Shown piece after piece: positions 55,149 through 64,000 of a DNA stretch of 64,000 nucleotides. Origin of the DNA: Streptomyces sp. SA15 (GTDB lineage: Bacteria; Actinomycetota; Actinomycetes; Streptomycetales; Streptomycetaceae). Below the pieces are notes generated by a model. That model had not been told where the DNA came from and made no database searches. It saw only the letters and a program-made list of their open reading frames with translations. The translations under genes and the position numbers were made by a program. Position 1 is the stretch's first letter; each line of letters starts with the position of its first letter. The DNA is taken from the NCBI RefSeq assembly GCF_002291145.1, contig NZ_NTGE01000035.1, positions 1-64,000 of the forward strand, in the 5' to 3' direction.

Positions 55149-56456
55149 TCAGCTCTTTGCGGCCGTTTGTTCTGGCTCGTGGGTCTGCGGAAGGTCGCGC
55201 TCTCGGCGCATCGGGCTCGCGGCGAGGATGAGCCAGCTGGGCGCGACGAGACCCGTCGTGATCCACATGGCTGGCCGGTACCCGACGGCGTCGCCGAGCA
55301 CGCCGCCGAGCAGGGACCCGAGCGGGATGGTGCTGTGGTTGATCATCATGGCCGTCGCCACGACCCGGCCGAGCATGTGCGGCGGGCAGTAGGCCTGCCG
55401 GAAGCTGCCGACCACGATGTTGGCCACGGATATGCCGATCCCGACGAGGAAAGCCCCCATCGCGAACAGCAACAGTCCCGGCCCCGCTGTGGTCATCGGC
55501 AGGAGCAGCGCGAATGGCGCGGTGGCGACCTGCAGGAGAAGAAGCCCGCGCGCGGTGCCGAACCGCCGGCTGACCCTAGTGGCCACCAGCGCGCCCACGA
55601 TGCCACCGGTGCTGCCACTCGTCAGCAGCAGACCGACCATCGCGGGGTTTAGCCCGACGGCGCGGACCAGGAAGACGACCTGAACCGCCTGGTAGCCCAT
55701 CAGCGCCATATTGATCACGGCGCCCCAGGTGACCATCGGCCGCAGGTACCGGTCCCGGCCCACGAAGCGGAGCCCGTCGCTGATCTGCTGGCGGAGGGGG
55801 ACGCGGACCTCGTCCGGAGCGGGGTCCGGCTCGACCACGCTGATCCGCTTCAGGCAGACCGCGGATACCAGGAACGTCACCGCATCGGCCAGTAGCGCGG
55901 TGATCGCACCGAACGCCTGGGCGAGCAGTCCCGCCACCCCGGGTCCGGCAACCTGGGTGGCTGCCTCGCTGCCCTGCAGCTTGGCGTTGCCCTCAAGCAG
56001 GTCGCGGCCGTCGAGCACGATCCGGATGTACGAGTGGTAGGCGGTGCTGAAGCACACCGCCGCGGTGCCGCATATCAGCGCGATGACGACCAGGTGCTGA
56101 AAGGTGAGCGCGTCGAGCCACGCCATCAGTGGAATGCTCACCAGCGCCGCAAAGGCCACCAGATCGCACGCGATCATCAGTGGCCGTTTGCGTATCCGGT
56201 CCACCCATGCGCCTACCGGCAGCCCCACCAGCAGCCAAGGCAGCCAAACGGCCGCGGCGAGCAGGCCGACGGCTGTTGAGCTGGCGTCCAACATTTCAAC
56301 CGCGATCAGCGGCAACGCAACCACCGTGATGCTGTTGCCCAGCCCGCTCACGGTCTCGCCTGTCCAGAGCAGGCGGAAATCCAGTTGGGTGAAAACTCCC
56401 CAGCGGGTTCTGGGCCGGTCCGGCGTGTCGTTCATCGAGTCCACACGGGGCATCAT
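55149..56456 (-). CDS. MFS transporter in the decayed element
   Basis: 435 residues, about twelve membrane segments; loop VGAWVDRIRKRPLMIACD. Resembles macrolide-efflux-like MFS proteins (MefA type). ATG 56456 or the in-frame ATG at MNDTPD. Codon use is slightly less GC-biased than in the core genes. Confidence 0.8.
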   Translation of the reverse strand: MMPRVDSMNDTPDRPRTRWGVFTQLDFRLLWTGETVSGLGNSITVVALPLIAVEMLDASSTAVGLLAAAVWLPWLLVGLPVGAWVDRIRKRPLMIACDLVAFAALVSIPLMAWLDALTFQHLVVIALICGTAAVCFSTAYHSYIRIVLDGRDLLEGNAKLQGSEAATQVAGPGVAGLLAQAFGAITALLADAVTFLVSAVCLKRISVVEPDPAPDEVRVPLRQQISDGLRFVGRDRYLRPMVTWGAVINMALMGYQAVQVVFLVRAVGLNPAMVGLLLTSGSTGGIVGALVATRVSRRFGTARGLLLLQVATAPFALLLPMTTAGPGLLLFAMGAFLVGIGISVANIVVGSFRQAYCPPHMLGRVVATAMMINHSTIPLGSLLGGVLGDAVGYRPAMWITTGLVAPSWLILAASPMRRERDLPQTHEPEQTAAKS

Positions 56457-56584
56457 GCCGTGAGCTCTTCAACCTGCTGTATCGGTTATGCAGTTGGACT
56501 GCTGGATGAGCGAATCCCCTGGTGGGCTCAAGTAACCCTGGCCGATCCCGGAGTTCCGTTTCTAGGTGAACCAGCCCGGGGAGG

Positions 56585-59036
56585 TCAGGGGACGGTTGAG
56601 CGCCCAGCGATACGACCGAAAGTGGGCAGGCCCAGGTGGATGACCGAGGATTTGACAGCGGCGTCCAGCTGATCCAGTTTGTCCTCGGCGCCGGCGAGAC
56701 TGATCTCCAGGCCCTCGACCTCGCCGAGCCAGCCCTCGCGCTGAGCTTCGGCAATTCGATCGATCAGGTTGTCGCGAATCTCGACCAGCCGGTCTCGCTG
56801 GGACGGCTCGGGCCGGAGAAGCGAACATCGGACGCAAGCGTGCTCGTGGATGCACGAGGTTCCGAACGCCCTCGCGCAGGTCCCCAGAGAGAGCTTGCGC
56901 TTCTCGAAGTGGGCGAGGAAGGCGTCCCACTCCGCGTTCGTCGGGGTCCGGTATTCCTCGCTGGGCCGGAGCGACCGACGCCGGGCGATGAACGCGCGGT
57001 GAGCTTCGATGGCGTCCGCCGGGTAGATGGCGTTGTAGCCCATCGTGGTGTTGATGTCGGAATGACCTGCGAGGACCTGCGCGATGTGGGGCGGCAGGCC
57101 GCTGCGGATCGCGTCAGTGATGAAGATCCTTCGGAAGTCGTGCGGAGCAAAGTCGAGGGGCTGGCCTGCGGAGTCGGTGAGTCCGGTTCGTTCCAGGACC
57201 TCGTTGAGACCGTTGCGGATCAGTTGGCGGGACACCGGTGTGCGCTGGCCTCCGTATGTCCACTGGAACAGCAGCGGCATCGGCGGGTTCCAGATCTTCT
57301 CCGCGACGTCGTAGTTGGGCAGCATCGGGATCGCGCCTGTTCGAGGGTCACGGACCCGGGCAATGATCGTGCTGAGCACGTCGGCCAGTTCTGGGCTGAC
57401 CAGGAGAAGCCGTTCCTCGTCGGTTTTCGAGGGAGCGACCTGCAGCAGAGGCACGACTTCACCACTGGTGGGCAGCTTGTACTGGATCAGGGCGTGATGG
57501 CTGGCCTCCAGCATCTCCTCGATCCGAACGCCGGTGTGCTGCAAGAACTCGATCGTGGCCCAGGCCCAAAACGCCCGTTCCTCGACCAGCCCCAGATGGA
57601 CCCGTCGGCCGGACTCGTCGTAGGCCCGGAACGGAGTCGACGAGTCCTTCTTCTGGCGCGTGTATGTTCTGCCCCTGAACGTGAACTGACCGCCGAGCGA
57701 GGCGGCCTGCAGAGCCTCCATCCCCTCCCGGGCCTCCGTCCAGTTCGCCCTGGCGGCGCGGACAACAGTGGACAGCGCGGGCAGTCGTTCACGGGTGCGC
57801 TGGTCCATCTTCGCCTTGCGGCGCTTCTGGTGCTTGGAGGTACTGGCATCGGCGGCGCTGACCGGGCAGGGAGCAACCCACGGGCCCCAGCGTTCTGGTT
57901 CCTCGACAGCCCAGTGGGCCAGGTCAAGGTATAGAGCTCGAACTCCGATCATGAGGCTGCCGTAGTTGGCACGCTCCGTCACTGCCTCATGGACCGTGCC
58001 ATCGGGCAGCCGGCGGCGCGTCACTTTCGTCCGGCTGACCTGCTTCCATGCACTCACGACTTCAGGCGGCAGCCGGAGTGTGTCGATGCCGGGCTGGATG
58101 CGCTCAATCTGCAACCAGAAGTTCCGCACGAGCGTCCGTGACGCGTCCTCCAAGGACGTGTAGTCCATGGTTGGCTGGCGTTCCTTAAGGTACTCCACCA
58201 GCAGGTCCCGGATCGGCTTGGACTGCGGCCGGTAGCGGTCGACGAGTTGCTCGACCGGCACCTGGCCGGACGTTCGGTGCAGGAGCCTCAGTGACACGGG
58301 CGCGTCGGGTGGCAGGTGCCCCAGGTCCTTCAGCCAGGAGTAGAACAGGCTTTGACCGCCCGACGTGGCCCTCTGAGCTCGATGCGCCTCCATGTACTCA
58401 ATGGCGTCTCCGACATTGATGTCGGCCAGACCCCCGCCCTTGGCGATGACCAGCTTGACCAGCACGTTCTTGGCGAGAATGCCGAGGTGAGAGGACCACG
58501 CTTCTGGGCCCACCAACTCCTGAAGGCGGGCAAATCCCCCAGGGTCACGGTACTGGCAGATGATGGCACGCAGGTTGGTCGAGGTCCGGGTGAGCTGCCA
58601 GTGGAGCGACGGCCGGAGCACATCGGCGCAAGCCAGGGCGAACAGACCCGTGTTCAGGATGCCGTTCGCATTCGCCGCGTCGTAGCCGACCCAGCTGGCG
58701 TTGAGCTTGTTCCACTGCGCCCCGGTCGAGCTTGCGGCCGGAGTCGCGTTCCACCGTTGTTGCCAGGTGGCACCCGCTGGTCCATGAGCCAGCGGAGAAT
58801 GAGCGTTGCGTTGCGCCCCGGCGCCGGTAGAAGTGGGTGGACTCGCTCGCGGCCCGTAGCGGAGGCCGGTTCAGTCGAGCCACGACCTCCTCGCAGGACT
58901 GGCTGGTGGCAGGCCAGGCGTCCTCGTAGGGCCGCGGCGGGAAACGCTTCTTGGCGGCTCGGAGAGCCTCGCCGGCGAGTGGCTGTGCATCTCGGATGGC
59001 GGCCGGAGCGCGCAAGGTCTCAGTGCTCGTCACCAT
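56585..59036 (-). pseudogene. Tn554-like tyrosine recombinase B, frameshifted near its 5' end
   Basis: The catalytic part is open from GTG 58621 (678 residues): Arg in TGVRIEEML, HDFRR, GHSDINTTMGY and the Tyr nearby, then a Cys-containing end (CIHEHACVRCSLL). The true start appears to be ATG 59036 (MVTSTETLRAP), overlapping the recombinase A stop. Between them the protein hops frames twice: RRRGAT, then TLILRWLMDQ in another frame near 58810, then ATWQQRWN near 58770. GCAACGCAACGC at the first site looks like a five-base duplication. TnpB-type length and position after an A gene match Tn554; no C gene is seen. Confidence 0.7.
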
Positions 59037-59400
59037 GAGTTCCCGAAGAGAGTCTTCAGCGAGTCGGAGTTGTAGCCGGGGGCCGGTGGCGCGGGCGGCC
59101 GGTCACGCTGCTCTGCCCGGCGTGCATGATGAGCGCGGACGCGTTCGATCACTTCGTCCTGGCTGGCCGGAAGGTAGAGCTGTGTGGTCGTCAGATGTGC
59201 ATGACCGAGGACCCCATTGGACGTCGGTCAGAGGCATGTTGGGGTCGCGGGCGAGCCGGTAGGACGCGGTGTGGCGTAGATCGTGGAGCGTCCAGTTTGC
59301 CCCGAGGAGATCGTTGGCCCGGTTGAACATCGCGCGCGCCGCGTCGTAGTTCAGCGGTCGCCAGGGCCGCCTCAGCGTCCACCACAACGGCAGGTTCTTG
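59030..59400 (-). pseudogene. Tn554-like tyrosine recombinase A, truncated and frameshifted
   Basis: Only the C-terminal third remains: LNYDAARAMFNRAND, HDLRHTA and, after an extra G near 59213, VLGHAHLTTTQLYLP in the next frame. Its TGA overlaps the ATG of recombinase B. The N-terminal part is lost at a junction near 59400, where phosphotransferase DNA begins. Confidence 0.7.
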
Positions 59401-59410
59401 CCCCGCGGGA

Positions 59411-59715
59411 TGCCGTACATCGATCTGGACGGGTTCGTCACGGGCCCCCGAGAGTGGGACCTCATGCAAACCGCCATGTACTACGACAGCTTCGGTTGGC
59501 ACACAGAAGCCGAGTACGCCGATTTCGTCGCCGGGTACGGGTTCGACGTGCGGACATGGTCCGGGTACACCGTTCTCCGGAGCATCCGCGAACTGCTGAT
59601 GGTCACGTGGCTTTCGCAGAACGCTGGCACCAATCCACGCGCGGCCGAGGAAGTTGAGAAACGGGTGGAAAGCCTGCGCTCGGGTGGCTCTCGCCGAGAC
59701 TGGGCTCCGTTCTAG
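59411..59715 (+). pseudogene. C-terminal fragment of an aminoglycoside-phosphotransferase-like gene
   Basis: About 100 residues starting PYIDLDGFVTGPREWDL, which is the metal-binding DxD and GPxEWDL region of APH-fold kinases, through to a normal stop. The N-terminal lobe is missing at the recombinase junction. The same type of gene, with its N-terminal lobe, follows the GntR gene at the right end of the window. Confidence 0.6.
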
Positions 59716-59725
59716 TTGTTGCGGG

Positions 59726-60691
59726 TCAGGACGTTGGTGACGGCGCATAGTGGTGGGCAAGATTGGTGGCGAGGTCGCGGAGGTGAGCCCTGGCTTCGGT
59801 GGGGCCGTGCACAGTGATGGCGCTCCCGAACGGTAGTAGTGCTCGCACGTCCTCTAGATGCAGGAAGCGGATTGTTACCTTGCGGCCGGTGGCGGATTCT
59901 TCATGGTCGTCCCGGACGAGTCGTAGGCCAAAGATCCGTTGCGCTCGCTCGATCTGGGTCTGGTCGATGGTGGCGCTGACCTCTATCGCGTGGTTGTGTT
60001 CCCACTGAGCAATGAGCGCTGCAGCGACGGTGGCCAGGGTCTGGCTCTCGCGGATCCGTCGTGGCTGGTCGACTTCTTTCCACGTCGTGATCCGTTCGAG
60101 TCGGTACATCCGTGGCACTCGGGCACAGTCGGCGACGAGGTACCAGATGCCAGCCTTGGCGAACAGCCCGTAGGGATCCACGACCAGGTCGCGTGGGCAT
60201 GACTCGCGTGGGCTGTCGTACTCGATCCGTAGCCGGCGACCTCGCCGCACTGCGCCGATCAGCGAAGCCGGAGTCGTGCCGAAAGCTCGTGCCTGACGCC
60301 AGGGACGGCTGTCCACATGCACTACGTCGGTGAGCGGCAGGAGCTCATGAACTCGACGTGGCTGTGTAGCGGCGATCTTGGAGAGCGCGCGCTGGCTTTC
60401 GACCGATGCGTTGAGCTCCGCACGTTGCTTCTCATCCAGCCCAGTGAGCGACAGATGATCACGCTCGCCCGGTGTGAGTCGCGTGAGGTCGAGTCCGGAT
60501 CCGGGCAGCATGGTCACGCCTCCGAGGCGGCCCCGGTGTGCGGTCACCGGCAGACCGGCGTCGCGGAGCCAGTTCAGATCTCGGGTGATGGTTCGAAGGG
60601 ACACCCCGAGCGCTGAGGCGAGTTCCTGTGTGGTCACGGCATCCCTCGATTTGAGGAGCAGCATCAGGGTGAAGAAGCGGTCTGGGGTCAC
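59726..60691 (-). CDS. WYL-domain HTH regulator (YafY/DeoR type)
   Basis: 321 residues from GTG 60691. The N-terminal helix-turn-helix (TTQELASALGVSLRTITRDLNWL) is followed by a WYL domain with GIWYLVADC, and a WCX-like end. Divergent from the VOC gene, its probable target. Ligand unknown. Confidence 0.85.
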   Translation of the reverse strand: MTPDRFFTLMLLLKSRDAVTTQELASALGVSLRTITRDLNWLRDAGLPVTAHRGRLGGVTMLPGSGLDLTRLTPGERDHLSLTGLDEKQRAELNASVESQRALSKIAATQPRRVHELLPLTDVVHVDSRPWRQARAFGTTPASLIGAVRRGRRLRIEYDSPRESCPRDLVVDPYGLFAKAGIWYLVADCARVPRMYRLERITTWKEVDQPRRIRESQTLATVAAALIAQWEHNHAIEVSATIDQTQIERAQRIFGLRLVRDDHEESATGRKVTIRFLHLEDVRALLPFGSAITVHGPTEARAHLRDLATNLAHHYAPSPTS

Positions 60692-60783
60692 ACACCAATT
60701 TTTTCAGGAATTGCGACACGATGCGGCGCATATCCCGGTCAGGCTGGTGGATGCGTACCTACCACCTGTGAGAAGGAACAACC

Positions 60784-61149
60784 ATGACCACATCCGTCGT
60801 GTCCATCGTCTACGTGAACGACGCTCCCGCCGCAGCTCGTTTCTACGGCGACCTCCTCGGCATGAGCCCCTCGTTCGAGACTCCGGGATACATCACCTTC
60901 GACCTCGGGCCAGGCGCTGACCTCGGTCTGTGGTCTGGCCAGTTCGAGCATCTGTCACCGGACGTCCCGCGCACCAGTGAGGTTTGCCTGGCCATCGACG
61001 GTGGACCCGACGAGCTCAACGCGACCTTTGAGCAGTGGAAGTCCAACGGGGTCACGATCCTGCGCGAGCCTCATGATGCGGGGTTCGGGCTGACCTTCCT
61101 CGCAGCCGATCCTGACGGGAACCGTATCCGCGTCGCACCGCAGGACTGA
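60784..61149 (+). CDS. VOC/glyoxalase-family protein
   Basis: 121 residues after AGAAGGA. VSIVYVNDAPAAARFYGDLLGM and the FLAADPDGNRIRV end mark one VOC module pair. This group is often paired with WYL or MerR regulators and includes resistance and dioxygenase proteins; no specific reaction can be assigned. Confidence 0.85.
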   Translation: MTTSVVSIVYVNDAPAAARFYGDLLGMSPSFETPGYITFDLGPGADLGLWSGQFEHLSPDVPRTSEVCLAIDGGPDELNATFEQWKSNGVTILREPHDAGFGLTFLAADPDGNRIRVAPQD

Positions 61150-61162
61150 AAGGCCGCAATGC

Positions 61163-61194
61163 GGCAGGCGCGCACGATAGGTGTCGCGCCTGCC
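61163..61194 (+). terminator. Terminator after the VOC gene
   Basis: GGCAGGCGCG (61163-61172) pairs exactly with CGCGCCTGCC (61185-61194). Confidence 0.7.
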
Positions 61195-61220
61195 GTCGTC
61201 TGACTTCGAGAGGACGACGA

Positions 61221-61860
61221 GTGCCCCACGCGATGCGCCCCTGAGCGTCGAGGGCCGTAGGCGGCTCGTGAAGCGGTGCCAGACACGTCCCATCGCCCAC
61301 GTCGCCGCTGAGATGGGTATCTCTCGCTCCTGCGCCAGCAAGTGGGTAAATCGCTGGCGGCTACACGGTGATGCGGGATTGCAAGACCGGCCGTCGAGTC
61401 CGCACCGGAGTCCGAACGCGACTCCAGCATGGGTCATCGAGCAGATCGAGTCCTGGCGCCGCGAGCACAAGTGGTCCGCGCAACGGATCACCGACGAACT
61501 TGTCAGTATCGGTTTTGTGATCGACCGGCGAACTGTCAGCCGACACCTGACCCGGCTCGGCCTCGGCAAACGCCGCTTCATCGACCCAGGCGGTGAGAAC
61601 AACCGGAAGCCGGGGAAGATCACTGCCCGCTGGCCCGGACACATGGTGCACCTGGATGTGAAGAAGGTCGGCCGGATCCCTGATGGCGGCGGGTGGCGGA
61701 TCCATGGCCGGGACAGCGATCAGGCCAAGGTCGCTAGTCGGGCGAAGTCGGCCGGGGCGAAGCGTGGCTACGTCTACCTGCACTCCGTCGTCGATGGTTT
61801 CTCACGGCTCGCCTACACAGAACCGCTGGGTGATGAGAAGGGCGCGACGGCTGCTGCTTT
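61221..61860 (+). pseudogene. IS481-family transposase remnant
   Basis: Reads NAPLSVEGRRRLV-like start, then IAHVAAEMGISRSCASKWVNRW, ITDELVSIGFVIDRRTVSRHL and VHLDVKKVGRI, typical of IS481. A one-base loss just after the GTG (61221) shifts the frame, and the ORF leaves transposase sequence near 61860, so the DDE domain is cut. Inactive. Confidence 0.75.
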
Positions 61861-61879
61861 CCTACTGAGACGGACGCCC

Positions 61880-61914
61880 GAAGGGGCGGCACCCTCGCGA
61901 GGGTGCCGCCCTTC
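61880..61914. terminator. Terminator beside att copy B
   Basis: A perfect stem centred on CCCTCGCGAGGG (61880-61914) followed by GTTTTG. On the minus strand it would sit after the tRNA 3' end. Confidence 0.75.
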
Positions 61915-61939
61915 GTTTTGCCTGGTCAAGGCACTTGAG

Positions 61940-61984
61940 GCCGTGGCGGGAATCGAACCCGCGTAACTCGCTTTGCAGGTTTGT
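61940..61984 (-). repeat. Integration site copy B (tRNA 3' half)
   Basis: Identical to copy A over 45 bases. The arm to the right (61985-62116) is related to that of copy A and ends with the same 23 bases (62094-62116). GTTCA-type short repeats in the arm may be integrase arm sites. Junction between two tandem elements. Confidence 0.75.
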
Positions 61985-62139
61985 TCGGGCTCGTCGGAGC
62001 ATGATCCGACAGCGTTCACCGGCGTTCATTCCCGTACGGACGCCGTGCCGGCGGAGTCGGGGTGAACGGCCCTGGACGGCCGTGTACGGGGATGAACGAG
62101 ACGGAAACTGAGACGGACCGACAGTCCCGAAGGGGCTGC

Positions 62140-62376
62140 TCAGACGATATGTAGCCGTTCGGTTGTGCCGTCCGGCTGACGCAACAGTAGATCTGCCCCG
62201 CCCTGCTTCTGTGCGTCGAGGTAGGCATAGATCTGCACTGCTCGGTTGATGACATCGGCTTTCGAGAGCCCCGTGCTCTCGGTCAATTCGGCGATGGCTT
62301 CCACAGCGGGTGGCAGAAGCGTCACCGAGTAGCGCTCGTTCGCAAAACGTTGCGGCTTGCTCGCAGGCTCGGGCAT
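62140..62376 (-). CDS. Ribbon-helix-helix DNA-binding protein
   Basis: 78 residues from ATG 62376, chosen because AGGAGG lies five bases upstream. YSVTLLPPAVEAIAELTEST followed by GLSKADVINRAVQIY is the RHH fold. No toxin gene is adjacent, so antitoxin function is not supported; plasmid-type copy or transfer control is possible. Confidence 0.75.
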   Translation of the reverse strand: MPEPASKPQRFANERYSVTLLPPAVEAIAELTESTGLSKADVINRAVQIYAYLDAQKQGGADLLLRQPDGTTERLHIV

Positions 62377-62413
62377 GCGCTCCTCCTGGTGTACTGGCGT
62401 GCGCATCGTATCT

Positions 62414-62428
62414 GCACCAGATTGGTGC
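62414..62428. promoter_or_regulatory. Candidate operator of the RHH gene
   Basis: GCACCA-GAT-TGGTGC, with a further TGCACC half site ten bases on, 38 bases upstream of the RHH start. Spacing suits RHH autoregulation. The rest of 62429-62682 shows no gene. Confidence 0.45.
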
Positions 62429-62682
62429 GTCTATGCACCTCGCCTGCTAGAGTCGCCTGGTCGAGGAAGATGCGCTGTCAGACCTTGACTGCCGTAGTCG
62501 CATCACCTACGGCATGATCTACCTTCTGTCCAAGTACGGCTGTTCTTCCACCTGGGTCACAGGAACAGTCGGAGTTCTTAGTTCTCCGCCCCGAGACCCT
62601 CTGAGCTCTTCCGCTCAGCCGATCTCGGGATTCGAGTAGCAGCACCAGCAGCCAGCAGCAAACCGGCTGAAAGCAGCTACGT

Positions 62683-62991
62683 ATGAGTAACCAAAGCAAT
62701 CCGCGCGTCCCGAGTGACGACCAGCCGACTGCTGCGGCCCATGTCACCTTCAGGACCACTCCGGAAGGCCCTTCGATTGCTGTGGGGGTGCCGGCGGAGG
62801 AGTCCGGCATGTTGGTGAGGGTTGTCGCAGTCGCCACTGGCGTCGCGGGGTCAGCTCTTGGGCCCTACCTCATGGCGCGTGCATTGCACCTGATGGAAGC
62901 GGGCATGCCATGGCAGTTCGAAGTTAGCCTGATCATCCTGGCTGCACTGCTGCCACTGGCCTACTTCCTGCTCGGCCGTCGTTCCGGCTGA
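62683..62991 (+). CDS. Small membrane protein of the integrative element
   Basis: 102 residues. A polar N-terminal half is followed by two hydrophobic segments (about 46-62 and 80-97) and a basic end (LLGRRSG). Not recognised. Followed by a strong terminator, so it is a single gene. Confidence 0.55.
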   Translation: MSNQSNPRVPSDDQPTAAAHVTFRTTPEGPSIAVGVPAEESGMLVRVVAVATGVAGSALGPYLMARALHLMEAGMPWQFEVSLIILAALLPLAYFLLGRRSG

Positions 62992-63000
62992 GTCGCACAA

Positions 63001-63038
63001 CAGGCGCCCCCTCGACCTGGTGGTCGAGGGGGCGCCTG
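63001..63038 (+). terminator. Strong terminator after the membrane protein gene
   Basis: CAGGCGCCCCCTCGAC (63001-63016) and its exact complement (63023-63038). The 63039-63287 stretch that follows holds no gene; TTGACA at 63234-63239 may be a -35 box. Confidence 0.85.
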
Positions 63039-63287
63039 CCTTCACGCTTTCCAACTGTCCGCGCGGCCGTACGGGGGCGTCCGTGGGGGTTCGCGGGGCA
63101 GGTCAGACGGGGTGCGCGTACTGCGGTGAACGGTGGCGGCTGTCAGCGCACTGGACAAAGACCAGGACAACGAGCGGTGCCGAGCGGAACAGGGAGGCAA
63201 GACCATCGGCCGGTTCTGCGGGACGTGGAAGACTTGACACGTGACGCGACACTGGGACGCCGTCGAGGTCAGAGCAGAGGAGGCCAC

Positions 63288-63740
63288 GTGCCGCAGGGCA
63301 GTCCGCGAGGTACGTACCTGGAGGTCTCGGAATCTCTCCGCGAGAAGATCAGGAAGGGAAAGATCACTGAGGCACTCCCGTCTCAGTCGGCACTCGTGAG
63401 CGAGTACACCGTGAGCCGCAGCACGATCGAGCGGGCGCTTGCTGCGCTCAAGGCTGAGGGCGTCATCGAGTCGGTACAGGGCGCTGGGTGGTTCGTGGCG
63501 GGGACCGGCGACCGCCGGCCGTTGGTCGAGAAGGTGACCGACCTGTTGCGGGCCGACGGGGTCAGGGTCGGCGACCGCTTCCCCACCGAGAAGGAGCTGT
63601 GCGAGCGGTTCGGAGCGTCCCGGACAGCCGTCCGTTCCGCCATCGCGCAGATGGAGGGGCAAGGACTCATCGGCAAGGGTGCCGCGCGAGGGCGGGAAGT
63701 CCGTGCGTTGCCCGTCGGACGGGGGACACAGACGGTATGA
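63288..63740 (+). CDS. GntR-type regulator with two winged helices and no effector domain
   Basis: 150 residues from GTG 63288 after GAGGAGG. Two GntR winged helices follow each other: PSQSALVSEYTVSRSTIERAL and PTEKELCERFGASRTAVRSAI. A ligand domain is absent. GntR-type regulators (KorSA class) control transfer genes in Streptomyces integrative elements. Its stop overlaps the next start (ATGA). Confidence 0.8.
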   Translation: MPQGSPRGTYLEVSESLREKIRKGKITEALPSQSALVSEYTVSRSTIERALAALKAEGVIESVQGAGWFVAGTGDRRPLVEKVTDLLRADGVRVGDRFPTEKELCERFGASRTAVRSAIAQMEGQGLIGKGAARGREVRALPVGRGTQTV

Positions 63741-64000
63741 CGACGACCGAACGAACCGAATTCGACGCTGACGCGGCGGGCGCCATCCTGCGCAAGGCGT
63801 GCGAGGTCGCAGACCTGGACCCGGACGGAATCGAGATGCTGCGGTTCGGGGACCACGCGGTGTTCCGCGTGGATGGCGGCCGTATCGTCTCCCGGGTCGG
63901 CCGGAGTCCCGATCGGCTCACCGCCGTGCGGAGGGAAGTGGCCGTAGCGGAATGGCTCGCGGCCGAGGGATATCCGGCGGCACGACTCGTCACGACTGCC
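63737..64000 (+). CDS. Aminoglycoside-phosphotransferase-family kinase, 3' cut by window
   Basis: First 88 residues only. The N-lobe pattern FGDHAVFRVDGGRIVSRVGR...REVAVAEWLAAEGYPA fits APH-fold small-molecule kinases. Coupled to the GntR gene. Companion of the fragment at 59411-59715, which retains only the other end of such a gene. Confidence 0.65.
   Translation, partial: MTTTERTEFDADAAGAILRKACEVADLDPDGIEMLRFGDHAVFRVDGGRIVSRVGRSPDRLTAVRREVAVAEWLAAEGYPAARLVTTA

Larger units (their letters stand above)
54732..61984. mobile_element. Decayed integrative element, unit 1 (7.2 kb)
   Basis: Bounded by the two tRNA-half copies. Contents: MFS transporter, broken Tn554-like recombinase pair, phosphotransferase gene fragment, WYL regulator, VOC protein, IS481 remnant. 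No intact element-specific integrase next to the att site was found, so it is probably immobile. Confidence 0.6.
61940..64000. mobile_element. Left end of a second integrative element, unit 2 (continues past window)
   Basis: Starts at att copy B and holds an RHH gene, a membrane protein, a GntR regulator and a phosphotransferase start, a set common in actinomycete integrative conjugative elements. The integrase should lie beyond 64000. Confidence 0.5.

Noticed and set aside
62140..62376. Type II toxin-antitoxin pair from the RHH gene
   Set aside because: No small partner gene overlaps or adjoins it.

Overview
The window is a high-GC actinomycete chromosome segment, almost certainly Streptomyces. 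It has GTG/TTG starts, third-position GC bias, a two-kinase/prfB/ftsEX/smpB/ssrA cluster, sigU with its anti-sigma factor, an actinobacterial helD, hupA and a matAB locus. From memory, the gene order follows the S. coelicolor block from pkaA (SCO2974) down to a GH20 hexosaminidase (SCO2943), with accessory insertions.

Layout. 1-8420: end of a Ser/Thr kinase, a second kinase, prfB, a LAETG-type sortase substrate, ftsE-ftsX, an S41 protease, smpB and tmRNA. 8420-14330: an accessory patch with a large lectin/coiled-coil polymorphic toxin, its overlapping candidate immunity gene, and a structured region with a Trp-rich micro-ORF whose 3' end is duplicated. 14379-21005: a LacI-controlled operon for an alpha-linked sugar (binding protein, two permeases, GH31 enzyme, repressor) with two palindromic operators and a 178-base palindromic element inside one permease gene. 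21036-28207: an MFS/LysR pair and the matA-matB-acyltransferase exopolysaccharide locus. 28384-31849: narK, nnaR and a CGNR regulator. 32114-41135: sigU-rsuA, helD, malic enzyme, hupA, murA, yqgE and a DUF3039 gene. 41163-45949: a DasR-box-preceded sugar ABC system with a GH20 hexosaminidase. 46235-51284: a three-subunit xanthine-dehydrogenase-type molybdoenzyme. 51330-54637: a P-loop kinase, an orphan double SUKH-4 immunity protein and a divergent MerR/SDR pair.

54732-64000 is a mobile region. Two copies of the 3' half of a tRNA gene (45 identical bases at 54732 and 61940), each followed by a related arm, mark tandem integrations. The first, 7.2-kb unit is decayed: an MFS gene, a frameshifted Tn554-like recombinase pair, the C-terminal end of a phosphotransferase gene, a WYL/VOC pair and an IS481 remnant. 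The second begins at 61940 and runs off the window with a ribbon-helix-helix gene, a small membrane protein, a tandem-HTH GntR regulator and the 5' end of a phosphotransferase gene. The intact tRNA gene should lie to the right of the window.

The least described items are the toxin/immunity pair, the micro-ORF with duplicated hairpins, the molybdoenzyme whose large subunit lacks the usual catalytic Glu and whose Fe-S subunit has a long repetitive tail, the tmRNA tag ending in ALAV, and the nested integration array.
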